Below are positions 38,166 through 50,968 of a stretch of 64,000 nt of DNA, one piece after another. Below the pieces are notes generated by a model. It searched no databases. It was not told where the DNA came from and worked only from the letters and a program-made list of their open reading frames with translations. The position numbers and the translations under genes were made by a program. Origin of the DNA: Zantedeschia hybrid cultivar (lineage: Eukaryota; Streptophyta; Magnoliopsida; Alismatales; Araceae); assembly GCA_030544215.1 (NCBI GenBank), contig JARZZO010000002.1, positions 24,303,395 to 24,367,394 on the forward strand, in the 5' to 3' direction. Numbering within the stretch: position 1 is the stretch's first letter; each line of letters opens with the position of its first letter.

Positions 38166-39000
38166 CGCCCCAAACCCCCAAGAGCCAACACCCCCCCCAG
38201 CCGCACACGAAACCCCTAGCACATAACCTTATCGCCGGAAGAAGTAGCTGCAACAAGAAGAGGAACGGAATGTGGCGGAACACAGAGGCTAGAGATAGTG
38301 ATGTAAGCTGCCCGCTACGCCTGCCGAGGGCAGCGATGGTTCCGGCTCTGCCACCGCCTCTTCCATTCCCCTCTTTTTTCGCAAGAGCTCGCTGAGAACG
38401 TCACTGGGCACAGAAAAGAGGAAACCACGCAAGCAGAAGAGAGAGACGAAAGTGGAAGTGAGAAGAAGTATTTCGGAAGTGTGGAAGGAGAAGGCGCGAG
38501 CCAACTGCTACCAGTTCCCCACCCCCTATTTCTCTCTCTCTCTCCACCTACACTTCTGCAGAGTGCAGACTTCTGCTGCGGCAGGCAGAGAAAAAGTAAA
38601 AGGGTTGGGCTAGGGCGCTGCCCACTTGCTTTTTCCGTATCATCACCCCCACTGCGCTCCCTGCTTCTTTTTTCCACTTTCCCATTTGTTTTCCCCCCTC
38701 CCCCGTTCCTCTTCTGCGGTCCCGTCACGCTCCCACTGAGCACCCCCGCCCTTTTCATCGCGATGCCCCTGCGGGGCAGACGACGTCGAGGTTCACCTCT
38801 CACTGAGGAAGGTGACTGCAGCACCCCCGGGGGTGACGAGCTTTTACCTTGCTGGACCCACGGGCAACCGTGGCCCGCCCGGCGAGTCATCACGCGCCAC
38901 GTCATGCGGGATGGAGACAAGCTTGTCCGACTTGGCGGTGTCGACGGCGTGTTCTACGCTTAAGATAAGGATGTGCAGATCCACCATCCATCCGTCCATC
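38166..39000 (-). promoter_or_regulatory. RopGEF 5' leader and promoter region
   Basis: GC-rich sequence upstream of the start codon, with a CT tract at 38530-38545 (GA on the coding strand). No TATA box in a convincing place was seen. A 201-codon minus-strand frame at 38315-38920 has no recognisable domain and is probably leader or chance. Confidence 0.4.
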
Positions 39001-42000
39001 CGAGAGGAGGGTGATGAGGCGCCTTTTCTTTCCCTCCTTCGGTGGTGGCAGGCTGGAGAGGGGTGCACAGAACAAGCGGCTAGAAGACGAAGGTGACGGT
39101 TACGGGTTTTTATTTTCTCTTTGGGCTCCGGGTCGGTATGACGATTCTATCCCAGATATGTTAGTTGACGAGTGGCACGGCACGGGGGTACGGTTTTGTC
39201 GCCTTCCACTGTTTTATGCAGAGTCGGTGAGGTTACCACTATGGAGGATGCACTTGTTAGGAGGCATTAAATATTAATCTCACCTCATTTCCATAATAAT
39301 GCTCTCATGTGGATGCTGAGCCCACGTCCCCCTGCACATACCAGTGGATCCTAGGTGGGTTATTGGGAATATGAACGGTTGGACTCCGTATGGGCGATGT
39401 GTTTACTATGTTGGAGGCTAATGACTTGAGGGGACCCAAGAACAGGATAAACACCGTAAATTTGGGATGCGAGATTGGGAGCCAGGATGGGCATTGGCCA
39501 GGAGCGCATGTTCGGGTGATGGCGATGGGGGTAATTATGGCGAAAAAGTACTTGACGGAAAAATAATGATAGGAGGCATCCTTTCTCCAGTATCCTATTC
39601 TGTGGCTCCGCTGCGTTCTCGATAACTCGGGTTTTTGGGGCACGATCACGGTCACTTTGGTCACGTGAATCGTCCAGATTTTTTAATTGTTATTAAGGGC
39701 GTATCTCCACTGTATCCCCAAAGCGTATAATTCCCACAGGCCGTTTCGTATACGGTCACGTCCAGTACTCCCCCGTCCAGTCTCGTCCTCCCCAGAGGCC
39801 ACCGATTTCCTCGTTGTTGATCAGAAGGTCACGTCTTGCGAATCATTTGTACGGCGGATGTGACCGGGTCGATGGAATCTGCAACGAATCGGTGACGTGC
39901 TACTAGCTAGCGGCACAGTTGTAATGGTCGACGGTTGCTTTGCGTGTGAGGTTTTGGATTAGCCTCCCGTGATCTCTTCTTGATAACTAAGCATATTTTT
40001 AAAATCAATGAGGTGTTGCTGATTGAGACTTAATAACCTGAAGAGATGTCTTTTGGGTTCAGGTCCTTCAGAATGATGACGAGTTCATTGGCCACTGATG
40101 CTGGGTTCCAAATGCCAATTCATTGTGTGGTTTTTCTAGCTAATCTTTTTTTTGGGGGGGGGGGATCTCAACCCCATATTATTTGAAAGAATAGAGACAT
40201 TTAAATTTATATTGAACTCAATCAATAAAGAGAGAAAAATATTTTAAAAAAAAATCTCATAAGATGTTTTTCCTATTTTTAAAGAGAAGTTTTAATAAAA
40301 AACTCTCTCCTTTCTTCTTTGTATTAAATGAATTCAGTTCGAATTAAAAAGAACTGCACTCTATTCGGAAATGTGAATAGGTCATCCACATATTCCCGAA
40401 TCAAGCAAAAGTAGTTTTACTCCCTAATAAGTGTGAAATCTTCAGGGCCCCTCACAGGGACAGGTAGAAAAGAAGAGTTTGACCGTCGTGACGCCATCAA
40501 GATTCGACACTGGTTAATGACTTGGGAAGAGCTACATGTTATGTCCCTTGTTTAAAACATAACGAACACCATTTACTGGTATAGACGTCTCCTTGTATGC
40601 GTTAATTGTGTTTTGGATTGAAGCATAAATATAGGCTATAATCTAAACGGCATTTCGTGCACAAGTTTCAAGATCTACAATGCAGACCCGGGGCACAACT
40701 CCAGTGGTCTTCAATCAGAAGATTGTCGCGTGCTTTCATTTATTAGAAGGAAAACTCAAATCAAATCTAGCTGGTGTTTTGAAAGCACCAGCGAATCACA
40801 AATCATTGTCATATTCCAACTGATTGATGAATTTGTTAAAATAAGTTTTTAATGAGTACATTTGGAATCTCATTTTAAAGTTCAGTGTTTCTTGAGTGTT
40901 TCCGATTCTGAACTTTAATAAATCATTGGAATGTTTACTTTTTTCAGTTCTTAAGATCTTTCAGTATTGTTTATAATGTCCCACAATCTTTTATTTCTTT
41001 AAAACCTCTTACACTCTTCAAATATCTTTATAAAATCTCTCTACGGGCGCCTTTTAGGAAGGGCTGAGAGATCTTTTAAAGACATTTAAAATGATACGGG
41101 GACAAATAAGAAATATAAAGATTACAAAAATTTATAAAAATATTAGAAGATTATAAGAATTAAAAATAAAAATTCCTAAATCATTTCCCATCAGACGGAC
41201 CTGCACAAAGAATATGGACTCTCACCGATCTATAGTCTACTCATCCGCCCTTTAATCTGGGTCTCCTACTAAGGACCATCGACTTCAAAGATTAGAACCT
41301 CTACATTAGAGTTGTAATCCGGGTCAACTTAATCTAATTTCAAGTCACCCCTCCCCGGATTAAAGATGAGAGTCCAAAAATGTGAGTTAAGAATCTAAGA
41401 TTAAAGCTATGCCCAATTAGTAAGGACGTTGATTAGTCAAGAGGGTGGGAGCCATGGGATCACCTAGGTTGATGTACTGCCATACCGTGGAGCCAGCATT
41501 CTCCTCCCTGCGGTGTGGGCCCAGCATCACCACGATTGCGTGTTTCGATGCTGTCAGCACTGTAATTTGCGAGAGGGCTAGGTTTGTTCACCGGTCAACA
41601 GATTTCCAATTATGGGCTAAAAAATGAGCCAGCTGTTTGAGGAGCGCGCGCCGCGCATTTCTTGCGCGGAACAGTGGAAGTGGTGATGGCCTGTCGAACA
41701 AGTAAAGAGATGACTTCAGCGCGGACGCTCTCCACGTCCACGGTGACGGCCTGACGGGACTCGTCGACGACTCGATTCAAAGCCATGGCCGGCTTCCTGC
41801 GTCGGCACTAGGCGAAAAAGAGTAATACATTTCACAACGTTACAATTCAACTTTCTACCCGTCATGTGTCAACCCATCGTAACGGACAATTTTTTTGAAA
41901 AAAAATGATGTACTAAGAGTATTTTTTAATATTATTTTTTGATATATTTAGATGACAATCACATGTTAAAAGATAATACTGTCAAAAGTATTAAACAGTA

Positions 42001-43291
42001 ACACTCCCTTTCGATGTGTGATCGACATCTAGGCATGTCAAAAAAATAAAATGGTATTAAGACGTGATAATGTTGTATAAGATTGCCCAGTTTGTATTCA
42101 TTCAAATTTAATTTTTGAATCATTAAAACAATCACGCATATTTCTCTTAGTCAATAAAAAAAATCACGTGTTCACACTATTTGATAGTTATGTATGCACA
42201 TTGTAACAAACATTACTTGGCAGAAAATATGGTTGCAGTTTTTAGAGTTTTCTTGTCTATGCACCTTTAAAATTTTGATTTGCAACCCTAAGTTTTATAC
42301 TTCCTAAATAATCATATTCGGCGTCACATTCCTGATTTGCAACCCTCTTTACAACTGCTGTTAAGATTATGCTAAGGATATTCCTTAACATTGTTAAGAA
42401 AAATAATAATTCGTGTTCTATAGTCTCTTCAGAAATTTGAGATCCTGCGCGTTTATAAACCACCTTTCTAGTCCACGATTAATTCGTTGGCGTGATCAGT
42501 CCGAAGTTAGTAGAAACCAAAATTATCCTTCTCCAAAACTTAACATTGGATGAAATTGACCCCTAGAACAAACAGGTTGCATTTAGGTTCTTCAAATTCT
42601 ATCGAGATTCTTTGTATCGAGTCAAGATCAGAGAAAAAAAAAAAGGCGAGTTACTTCAATTTCTTTTCGTACCTGCTTGGACCTAGCTAACTTCTTCACA
42701 TATTACCCCTTTTTTTCACATTATATACCCTTACCAGAGGTACCATTCTCTTAAACTTAATTACATTATAGTACCCTGATTGTAACAAAATCAAATGAGA
42801 GAGAGATTCTTCACAACTGTACTTGAGTATAGCCAAGAAAAAATCTGAAAAAATTCATAATTTAGACCCGACCATTTTCTTTTTTTTCAAATGACTTACA
42901 AAACGAGGTCTGCAGGGACTATAAATCTCCTTCGGGAAATTAAAACTCCTTTCTCCATAGGAAATACCCCAGAAGAAATCTTAAGGATGCTGACTCGGTA
43001 ACACCAAGGCACCATTATACCAAGAAATATGTGAAAAAAATTGTTAAACTTATAATAATTACCCAAAATCGTCTGAAACAGCTCGTATTGATGACTGATT
43101 GGCTTAAAATAAAAAATGTTGTATTGCACTTCTTGATTATTAAGATATTTGACAAATTTGAAGGGGGCAAGGAGACAAGCAAAGAAGCTATTAAGTTCCA
43201 TTTACCTTGTGAGCTTGTCTGCGTACCTTTTGAAATGGCATAGTATTAGGGTACATAAATGGAGTCATTTGGCCCTACATTCGGAGATATA
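39001..43291. other. Intergenic, no supported gene
   Basis: Mixed sequence with AT-rich patches around 40150-41170 and 41880-42200. No conserved frame, RNA gene or clear transposon ends were recognised. Confidence 0.35.
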
Positions 43292-43345
43292 GGCCGTGTT
43301 TGGCGTTATGATAACTTCAGCATAGAAGTTTTGTCAAACACGCCC
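43292..43345. mobile_element. 54-bp fold-back, extreme deletion of the Tourist-like MITE
   Basis: It starts GGCCGTGTTTGGC and ends, read in reverse, GGGCGTGTTTGAC, the termini of the 2004-2297 MITE. The two ends are only about 28 bp apart. Inside is a perfect AACTTC/GAAGTT stem (43313-43318, 43325-43330). ATA flanks both sides (43289-43291, 43346-43348). Confidence 0.55.
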
Positions 43346-43348
43346 ATA

Positions 43349-44181
43349 GAATCATATAAATATAGTGAAGTCAAAATAAATTTATATATCTTACATAATA
43401 GATATTAGTCTCTATCAATTTAATATAATTTAATAATAAATTCTTTTAATTAAGAATCATTTAAAAGAAATAAATATTCATATAATATTCTTCAAATTAA
43501 TGTTAAAAATAGATGAAATTATTTGAAATGACTATGAAACTAAAATTTGAACCTCAATTGATAGTAAAAATTTGCCTAAATGGGTCGAGTCTAATAATCT
43601 TTCTTTATAATATATATATTTTTTGAATTGTCCAATTGGAATTCGAGTTGTACAGATACGTGGGACATGTATGGTGTGACTTAAAAAATAATAACTTTTT
43701 TTATATTGGCCGCATTGGTAGTTATTGTAGCACCATATGCTGGTGCAGCAAGTAAAACTCAAAATTTAAACAAAAATGTTAGTGACTTTTTTAGAGTGGG
43801 TTAAACCTAAACTTATGTTTAGTGATAGTAGAGTTCAAAAAAATTGACAGAAACAAATGGTAAAAATTAAAAATTAAAAAATATAAATATAAAAAGACTA
43901 ATATCAAAAGATGTAAAATACATGGACTTGTTTCAAATTAAATCGATAGAATTCCCATCTGGACTTTCACGTGGGGACCATCAGGGTCAATGATCGCCAT
44001 TTTGTTCCTCTTTAGAGCAACACGTCTTTAATGACCGTCTGCAGGTTTCTCCGCCGTGTCCAACATGAGTGCTTGGCATATCGGCAACTAGATGAAGGCA
44101 ATCTTGTGGTAAAGAAGGGGAGGAGGCCGCGGTGACTTTGCCTCATTCATATAATGTAACAACTAACAACTACTTTCCTCA
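43349..44181. other. AT-rich intergenic, nothing recognised
   Basis: Between the micro fold-back and LTR A. Only short frames are present. Confidence 0.35.
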
Positions 44182-45482
44182 TGGTTGTTAGGCTTACGTG
44201 GCCTACAAGTCAATCTGACTATGTAAATCTCGTTCATTTATTAATATAATGGCATAATATTCATTATGTGTAAATCGCATTAATTATTGTTTCATAATGA
44301 AGTCCGTGAATATGTGCTATAGTGATCAAATTATGATGAGATCATACTAATGAGACTGATCACTTAAACACACATATTCTTAATCGTTCATAGTCGGAGG
44401 ATATCCGAGAAAGACATCGGATATCCGGTTAGACTAGTACATATTACACTTGCTCATATGATGAGGGTGACTGATCTCATAAGTCACTTGTGTGGAGACA
44501 CTAAGGCGAATCTGTAGATGCTCATTGGAGAATGAGTTCACTGAACTGATCCGACTGAATCGCTGGATGGTATTGTACCTCATTGTCAACTAGCTTGATT
44601 CTATTGTCGCAGTTGCGTAGATGGTCCTCGGACCTGAGACACTAAGGACACCTTGTCAGTGGATTTCTGTGTTTTGACCTTAGTTTACGAATCTCTAGCC
44701 ACGAGATTTTAAAACGCCAGGGATTGGGTACAGCAGAATACTGTCGAAGGGAATTATGTGTCAATAAGGAATCATTCGCTCTCGGTAGTTAAAGAGAGAA
44801 TGTTCTAGGAAGGATGCGCGGAAGTCCCTGGCCAGGGCGGATGATAATATCGGGAAAGGAGTTTTCCGATATTTATCAGCGGCATCCAATCCAAGTGAGT
44901 CGACCGGTTATGGTTTGACAGCACGCCATACTCTGAGTTGACTTAAGAGCATTGTACGAATGAAGGATTATATCCACGCGGTAACTGTCGGCGGAAAGAT
45001 TCCAAAAGTGGGTTACTTAACCCCGATACCTTCCGGATTCACGCGGTGTTGCTTGACACCCAACGTGATCGGAGGTCCGGTCGAATTTGATGTGCGACAT
45101 CAATTCGATTGATTAATTAATTAATAAAAGGTTATTAATTGATTAATAAAGCCAGTAAGGAGTCACTGGGCTTGTTGGGCCATTAACTGGACTAGTAATT
45201 AGGCCTAGAGGGTCACATGCAAATGATTCTCAACGCGATAGATAAATAAGTGAGTTTTATACAAACCGGGGGTTTTTATGAAAAATCACGCGGTTAGTAT
45301 AAAACATAGCGAACGGGCTGAGCAGGCCAAGCTGCTACTAACCCTAGCCACCCCTCCTCAGTTTCTCTCTTTCTGGCGTCCCAGACAGATCCGGATCTGC
45401 TCCGCCGCTTCTCCGACTCCCGTTTGACGGGACATCGTCTACGCGTTGCGGCGATCGTTGCGGTGACTGGCGGAGGTTTTAA
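44182..45482 (+). mobile_element. LTR A (partial) of the hairpin-rich retroelement family
   Basis: Collinear with LTR B: shared blocks include CATAATGAAGTCC, TCAAATTATGATGAGATCAT, CATATGATGAGGGTGACTGA, GGTGTTGCTTG and GGGCCTAGAGGGTCACA. It breaks off near 45482, at a point equal to about 46790 in B, where LTR B begins with TG. It is therefore either truncated or interrupted by B. Four hairpins (44399-44426, 44843-44877, 45149-45173, 45254-45305) have counterparts in B. Confidence 0.75.
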
Positions 45483-47077
45483 TGGATATATGTGTCCTCT
45501 AAGCCAATCATAAGGCGCCTATTTCAATCTGGTTCACTAATAAATGACATTAAATTCATTATGTAGATTGGCATATTTATAATTGCGCATAATGAAGTCC
45601 ATGAATATGTGCAATAGTCATCAAATTATGATGAGATCATAATAATGAGACTAATGATTTATAAACACATATTCTCAATTGTTCCTAGTCGTAGGATGTT
45701 TGAGAAGGACATCAAACATCCGGTTAGACTAGTACAGGTTATTCCAGCTCATATGATGAGGGTGACTGATCTCGTTAGTTACTAGTGTGGAGACACAGTG
45801 GTAAACCTGTAGGTACTCATTGGAAAATAAGTTCACTGAACTGATCCGACATGAATCGCCGAATGGTAATTTACCTGACTGTCAATCGGTTTGACTCATC
45901 GTCACGGTAGCGTGGTTGATCCTTGGACTTGAGATACCAAAGACACCTTGTCGGTGGACTTCTGGACTTTGACCTTGACCTACGAATCTCTATCCACGGG
46001 ATCTCTAATAGTCAAAGATCGGGTCCAGCGGAAGACCTTCGAAGGTGATTGTGTGTTCAATAAAGGATTGTTCGCTCTCAGGTAACTGGAGAGAGAATGC
46101 TCTAGAGTAGATCCGCAGGAGTCTCTGGCCAGAGCAGAAACAATATCAGAAAAGTGATTTTCGGATATTGTACAGCGGAGTCTAATTCAAGTGAGTTGAC
46201 CATCTAGGGTTTGACAGTTGACTATACTCTAGGTTAACTCGAGAGCATTGTGCGAACGAAGAATTATAGCCACGTGGTAACTGTGGACGGACAGGTTCCA
46301 TGAGCGGGTTGCTGAACCCCATTACCTTCCGGGATCATGCGGTGTTGCTTGGCACCCAACTTGATCGGAAGTCCGACCGAATTTACATGCGATGATAATT
46401 CGGTTAAGTAATTAGTTAATATCTAGATATTAATTAATTACAATAAGTCAATAACTAGTTATTGGACTTAACGGGCTGAAAACTGGAGTGGTAAATGGGC
46501 CTAGAGGGTCACACGCAATAAGATTCTCAGTCGGTGGTACATAAGTGGGATTTATATTAACTCGGGGACTTTTGTGAAAAGTCGCGCCGACTTAATATAT
46601 ATATATGCGCTGTTGAGAAACCCTGGGCCAAGCTCCAGGATTTCCCTTACTGGCCGTCACCCCCTCCTTTCTCTCTCCTCCTCTGGGCGTCCCGTTCAAG
46701 GCGCTAGAACAGTTCCCGTCTCCGCCGCGTGTGATTCCCGAAAGTCGGGAATTCCCGTCAGCGAAATTTCAGCAATCATTGCGGCGACGGATCTTCAGCG
46801 AGCGAGCTGAAACGGACGAGGGATCGAGGACGAACCACCGCGGAGGATCGCGTGGAGGATCGCATAGATACCGCTGGAGGCCGGACGCTTGTGCGGCTCA
46901 CGGCATCGCCTCGACGGAACCGAGACGGAAGCAGATCCGAATCCGCGCACGGTAATCAGATTCTAACCCGGTTTTTCGGTTTGCGTTTTTCGTTCCGAAT
47001 CGGATCAGCGGGCATCGGGCGGGTTTAATTTTTGTTCTTCGTTTCCGCTGCTTTCTTCGCGTCCCGCCCAGATCCCA
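45483..47077 (+). mobile_element. LTR B of the hairpin-rich retroelement family
   Basis: Runs from TGGATATATG to a CA just before the primer site at 47083. A TATATATATAT tract at about 46596-46606 may serve as TATA. A GC-rich leader-like section follows. Hairpins at 45694-45721, 46140-46171, 46445-46469 and 46553-46599 match those of LTR A in position, but their stem sequences differ. No matching 3' LTR is inside the window. Confidence 0.7.
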
Positions 47078-47082
47078 ATAGT

Positions 47083-47095
47083 GGTATCAGAGCCA
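47083..47095 (+). promoter_or_regulatory. Primer-binding site (initiator tRNA-Met) of element B
   Basis: TGGTATCAGAGCC is complementary to the 3' end of initiator tRNA-Met. Most of it lies in an 8-bp inverted repeat, ATCAGAGC (47086-47093) with GCTCTGAT (47102-47109), loop CAGGTTCC. Confidence 0.8.
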
Positions 47096-48628
47096 GGTTC
47101 CGCTCTGATCCGCTCCGGAACGATAAAATTAATGTTCTAAAATAATTTCCATGCTCAGAATATGTTTCCCTCTCGGTGTTAGTTCATGGGATGAACATAT
47201 AATAATTAGATTATTTTTCCCCATGGAGAAAATCCAAAATTTTAGGGGTTTTTCGTCGTGTTCTTCATGGAGATGAAGAACCATCTTTGTGGGTTTGCTG
47301 GAGTGATTAATGGTGGTTGGACCACCACTATTTGGATGCTGGTATGACCAGCTATCTTTCCTCGACTTTGGGATCTCCCTGTAGTCGTCGGCTGCCGGCG
47401 GTGGAGCCTCTTTCTATGGTTATTTTTTTTATAAAAGTTGTAAGAAATTTAGAGGGGGAGCCATGTTTTTCCTTCACAACCGCGGCCTTTGAAGCCTCCT
47501 TTGGGGCTACCTGCAGCACGAGGCTCGCCGGTCGGAGGACACCGGCGTCGGAGACGGAGGAGGTGGGCCTCTCGTGGAGCCCCCTGCCGGCGGCAATGCC
47601 GGCCGCCCCTTTTCCCTGCAACCAGGCAACCGTCGGGTTGCTGGGAAGGAGAAAGGGGGTTCAGGAAACCCTAACCCGCCCGGCCCACAGGGGGCGCTGG
47701 ACCCGGCCCAGGCGCTCCATACCTGGCTAAGCCAGGTAGCACCTGGGTCTAGGCACCTGGGCCGTGCCCAAGGGCCTTGCCTGGTCCGAGCCAGGCTAGG
47801 CACTGGTCTGATTCAGGACCAGGCCCTAGAGGCCCAATGGGCCAAGCCCATTTCATCCTCATTAACCCCTTAAACCCCTAAACCCCAAATCCGTTTTAAC
47901 CTAAATTTTGATATAATTTAGTTTAAAAGGTGTTTTAAACTTTATATCTTAATTTGAGTTAATAGAAGGTTAATTTAAGTTGTGATCTTATTATGGAGGT
48001 TTATTAAGATATGATCTTAATAGTTAATTGCTTTTAACTAAGTAAGATATGATCTTAGTTATTAATTGATTTTACTTAAGTGATTAATACGATTACTTAA
48101 GATGAAATCTTAAATTAACTATTAACAAGTGTTGTTAATTAGTTTCAGATTGTAACCTTATATATAATTGACAAATGTTGTTACTTATCTAAAAGGGATC
48201 TTAATTAATTATTAACAGTTGTTGTTATTAATAATTAAGATAATAATTTTAATTCACATTAACAAGTGTTGTTAATTTGTATTTAAGATGCGATCTTAAA
48301 ATCAATTAACATATGTTGTTAATTACTTAAGTGATTAGATTAATATTAATAGTTTCTTAGCAATTGTTGTTAGAAAATTGTTTTAATGATTGAGGGACAC
48401 TTAATAATAGTTATTAAGTGATTAATTAACTTTTTATAATTGTTATAATTAAGTTAATTATTTCTTGAGTAATAAACCTTAATAAAAGTTATTAAGGATT
48501 AATTAAATCTTAATAATAGTTATTAAGATTATTAATTAGTTTACTCAAGTATCTCTTAATTATTGGTTTTAATGATCTAATTTACTTAGAATTTAATCTT
48601 TTATAAATGTTATTAAAGGATTAAATTA
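47096..48628 (+). mobile_element. Interior of element B, left part, non-coding
   Basis: No gag or pol similarity is found; the 137-codon frame at 47317-47730 has no known domain. The left half is GC-rich; from about 47880 it becomes AT-rich and holds hairpins every 25-60 bp. This indicates a non-autonomous (LARD-like) element that would depend on proteins made elsewhere. It is interrupted at 48628 by the chromovirus and continues at 58036. Confidence 0.55.
47920..48627. repeat. AT-rich hairpin array, left part (12 hairpins)
   Basis: Perfect or near-perfect stems at 47920-47941 (9 bp), 48002-48022 (9), 48097-48113 (7), 48121-48139 (8), 48258-48276 (8), 48282-48300 (8), 48304-48324 (8), 48398-48420 (10), 48423-48460 (10 + 6), 48477-48497 (9), 48506-48530 (11) and 48590-48627 (17 with one bulge). 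Most loops are 3 nt, such as ATG, GTG, TAG or AAG, often closed by AA/TT. Stem sequences differ from one hairpin to the next. Confidence 0.8.
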
Positions 48629-50954
48629 TGTAAGGATCGAGACTTTCGGATCCGGTTTTCGGGTCAGATCCTGTTGTTCTAACCCTTGTGGGGGGCGGAA
48701 GTTCTGAGTTGAATCGCGTCAGGACCTGGCGACGCGTTTTAAACGGCGTCCACCTTGGCAGACGCATTTTCAGGTGCTGCCACGTGGGTGCCGCGGGGGT
48801 TGGCCTTGAGCCGCGTGAGTACGGCCCTGTCAGGTCGTCTGAACGGCGTCTGCGAAGGACGACGCCTTTCAGACTGCGACTCTGGGTGTGTCAGAGTACG
48901 GCCCTGACAAGTTGTCTGAATGGCGTCTGTGTAGGACGACGCATTTCAGAATCTTGTCAGAGCGGCCGTCACATCACCTGATTGGCGTCCGTAGATGTCG
49001 ACGCGTTTTAGCCAGTTTCTGGTTAACCCCGTGAGCCCTCCTTCTTTCCCTCATTTTCTCCTACTCTCCTTCTCTCCTCCTCCTCCGGCGACCGGCGGCG
49101 GCCACCTCCTCCTCCCTCTTTTCCTCCCACCATTTCGCCTCTCCCTCTACTCTGTCCTCTACCTAACTCATACCACTACCACCTCCACTTCCACTGCGGC
49201 GTTCTACTCTCCGGACGGCGGCCGATGTCACGGTGGAGCAAGGACGACCACGGTGGTACCGGCGGCGGCGTGGGGCGAGAAGGGTGGACGGCGTGAAGCT
49301 TGGAGGAGTTCGAGTGTCCGGTAGGGTGACGTTCCCTGTAGCATTGTGTTTAAAATCATGTTTTCCTCGATATGCATGTGGTAGATCTTCGGTTTTGGGG
49401 GTTAGAATGAGCATGTTTAGGTTTTCTATGGGGGTGTTTGCCTATGAATTGCCTTGCTCTCCGTTTCCCCTCCAGTTTAGATGATTTTTGGGGTTATTTG
49501 GGGTTGGAAAGGGAGCCCTCGGGTTTAGGGCGTTCCTGGTTCCTAGGGCTGAAAGACGTCGTGCATGGACGACGCCTTTTTGAAGGGCGTCGGGCCATCA
49601 CGACGCCTTTTATACAGGAATCGACTGACAGGCAGATTGCCGGTTGGGGACTCTGTGGCTAAATGGCGTCATGGGTAAACGACGCATTTTTGAATGGCGT
49701 CAGGCGTCCATGACGCGTTTTAACCACAGAAGTACCCTGAATAAAGCTCTTGGGAATTCCGGATTTTTGTGTTGAATGGCGTCTTGGGATGTCGACGCCT
49801 TTTAAAAGGCGACTACTGGTGTCGACGCCTTTTAGGCCAGAATCTGAAGACTTATTTATATAAACCTGTACTTGGAGCTTGAATGGCGTCGACCTTGGTC
49901 GACGCGATTCAAGACAGAATCTCACTAATGCATGCCTGTAAAACGTGTTCATACTGCTAGTTAGATGGTTAGCACATGTTTTAGTGCACCCGAAAGAGAT
50001 GGATTCCTCAAGATCGGATGATTCTATGTGTGTTATGCGATCGCGGGCTTTTCACGTGACCGGATCGCACCGTGTTGGGTTTTCAGTTACTGTGGACCTG
50101 GAGTGACATTGTAGCACTTTATCACCCTGTGCTGGTGGGGGCGTGAGCACAGCGCCGGTGGGGGCGTGGGCGGGGTGACGCCTAGTGAGAGAGGGTCACC
50201 TGGTGAACCCCGGGGTCAGCTAGTACCGGTGTCGGAGTGGTACATTCGGAGAGTCACTCATGCTGGGGGAAGGGGTAGTCACCTGAGCCAGTTGGGCCGG
50301 AGTGGCGAGCGTGCTATCCGAGGGGCTACTCCTTGGTCTCAGCGGGTCGAGGTTTTCCCCACCGTTGTTTGCACGGTCGGCGAGTTCTATCGAGACGACG
50401 GTTGTAGACTTTCTAACGGCTGGTTTAGAATGTGCATGATTATAATAATTACGATTGCATGTATTCTCACGTAGAGAATTAGGAATTGTACCTGCCACTA
50501 CACTTGTTACTCCACCGTTAGCTGTACTTTACACTTGTGGGTGTGTGCGTGGGCAGTGGGGATCGAAGGATCCCTACTGAGTCTTGTTCTTGAGACTCAC
50601 CCCTGCGGTTTTCAGGTGAGGACTCCCAGCAGACTTAGAGCGGCGTGTGCGGCCGTGTGTTGTGCTTCTTCGGCAGTTGTTCCGGGGTATGCCCCGATGT
50701 AGTTGTCATTTATTTCTGGCCTGTATGTTTAATTATTTCCTTTCAGCTGGAGTATGTAATTATTTGCTGTAATCGAGTCGCATTGTAATAATTTTAATTT
50801 CCTGCACTTTTATTTCAATTCAATGCGATGTGGATGTTTAGCTTAGTTTATTATTTGTTTCCCAGACTTACTAGATCCTGGTTTGGTCCCAAATTAATGA
50901 TTCGATACCCATTTAGTAATCGGATCCCCGATTATAGGGTGGCGGGTCGTTACA
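48629..50954 (+). repeat. 5' LTR of the chromovirus
   Basis: Starts TGTAAGGATCGAGAC and ends GGGTCGTTACA. It holds 12 GCGTC/GACGC hairpin modules (five at 48709-49010, seven at 49551-49913), a pyrimidine-rich block at about 49030-49150 and a TATATAA at 49857-49863. Small frames inside it recur in the other LTR only because the LTRs are copies. Confidence 0.95.
49857..49863 (+). promoter_or_regulatory. Candidate TATA box in chromovirus LTR
   Basis: TATATAA follows eleven of the twelve hairpin modules; the last module (49878-49913) would fall at or near the transcript start. The start site is inferred only. Confidence 0.45.
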
Positions 50955-50956
50955 GT

Positions 50957-50968
50957 TGGTATCAGAGC
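50957..50968 (+). promoter_or_regulatory. Primer-binding site (initiator tRNA-Met) of the chromovirus
   Basis: TGGTATCAGAGC begins 3 bp after the LTR end and complements the 3' end of initiator tRNA-Met, which primes minus-strand DNA synthesis. Confidence 0.9.

Noticed and set aside
38315..38920. 201-codon minus-strand frame upstream of RopGEF
   Set aside because: GC-rich leader or promoter sequence, no domain, and not spliced in a way that joins the PRONE reading frame.
48995..49324. 109-codon frame repeated at 56071-56400
   Set aside because: It is duplicated only because both lie in LTR copies; proline-rich low complexity, no known domain.
48709..49913. Regularly spaced short repeats resembling a CRISPR array
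   Set aside because: Spacing is uneven, repeat arms are only 5-6 bp, and the array lies in an LTR of a plant nuclear retrotransposon.
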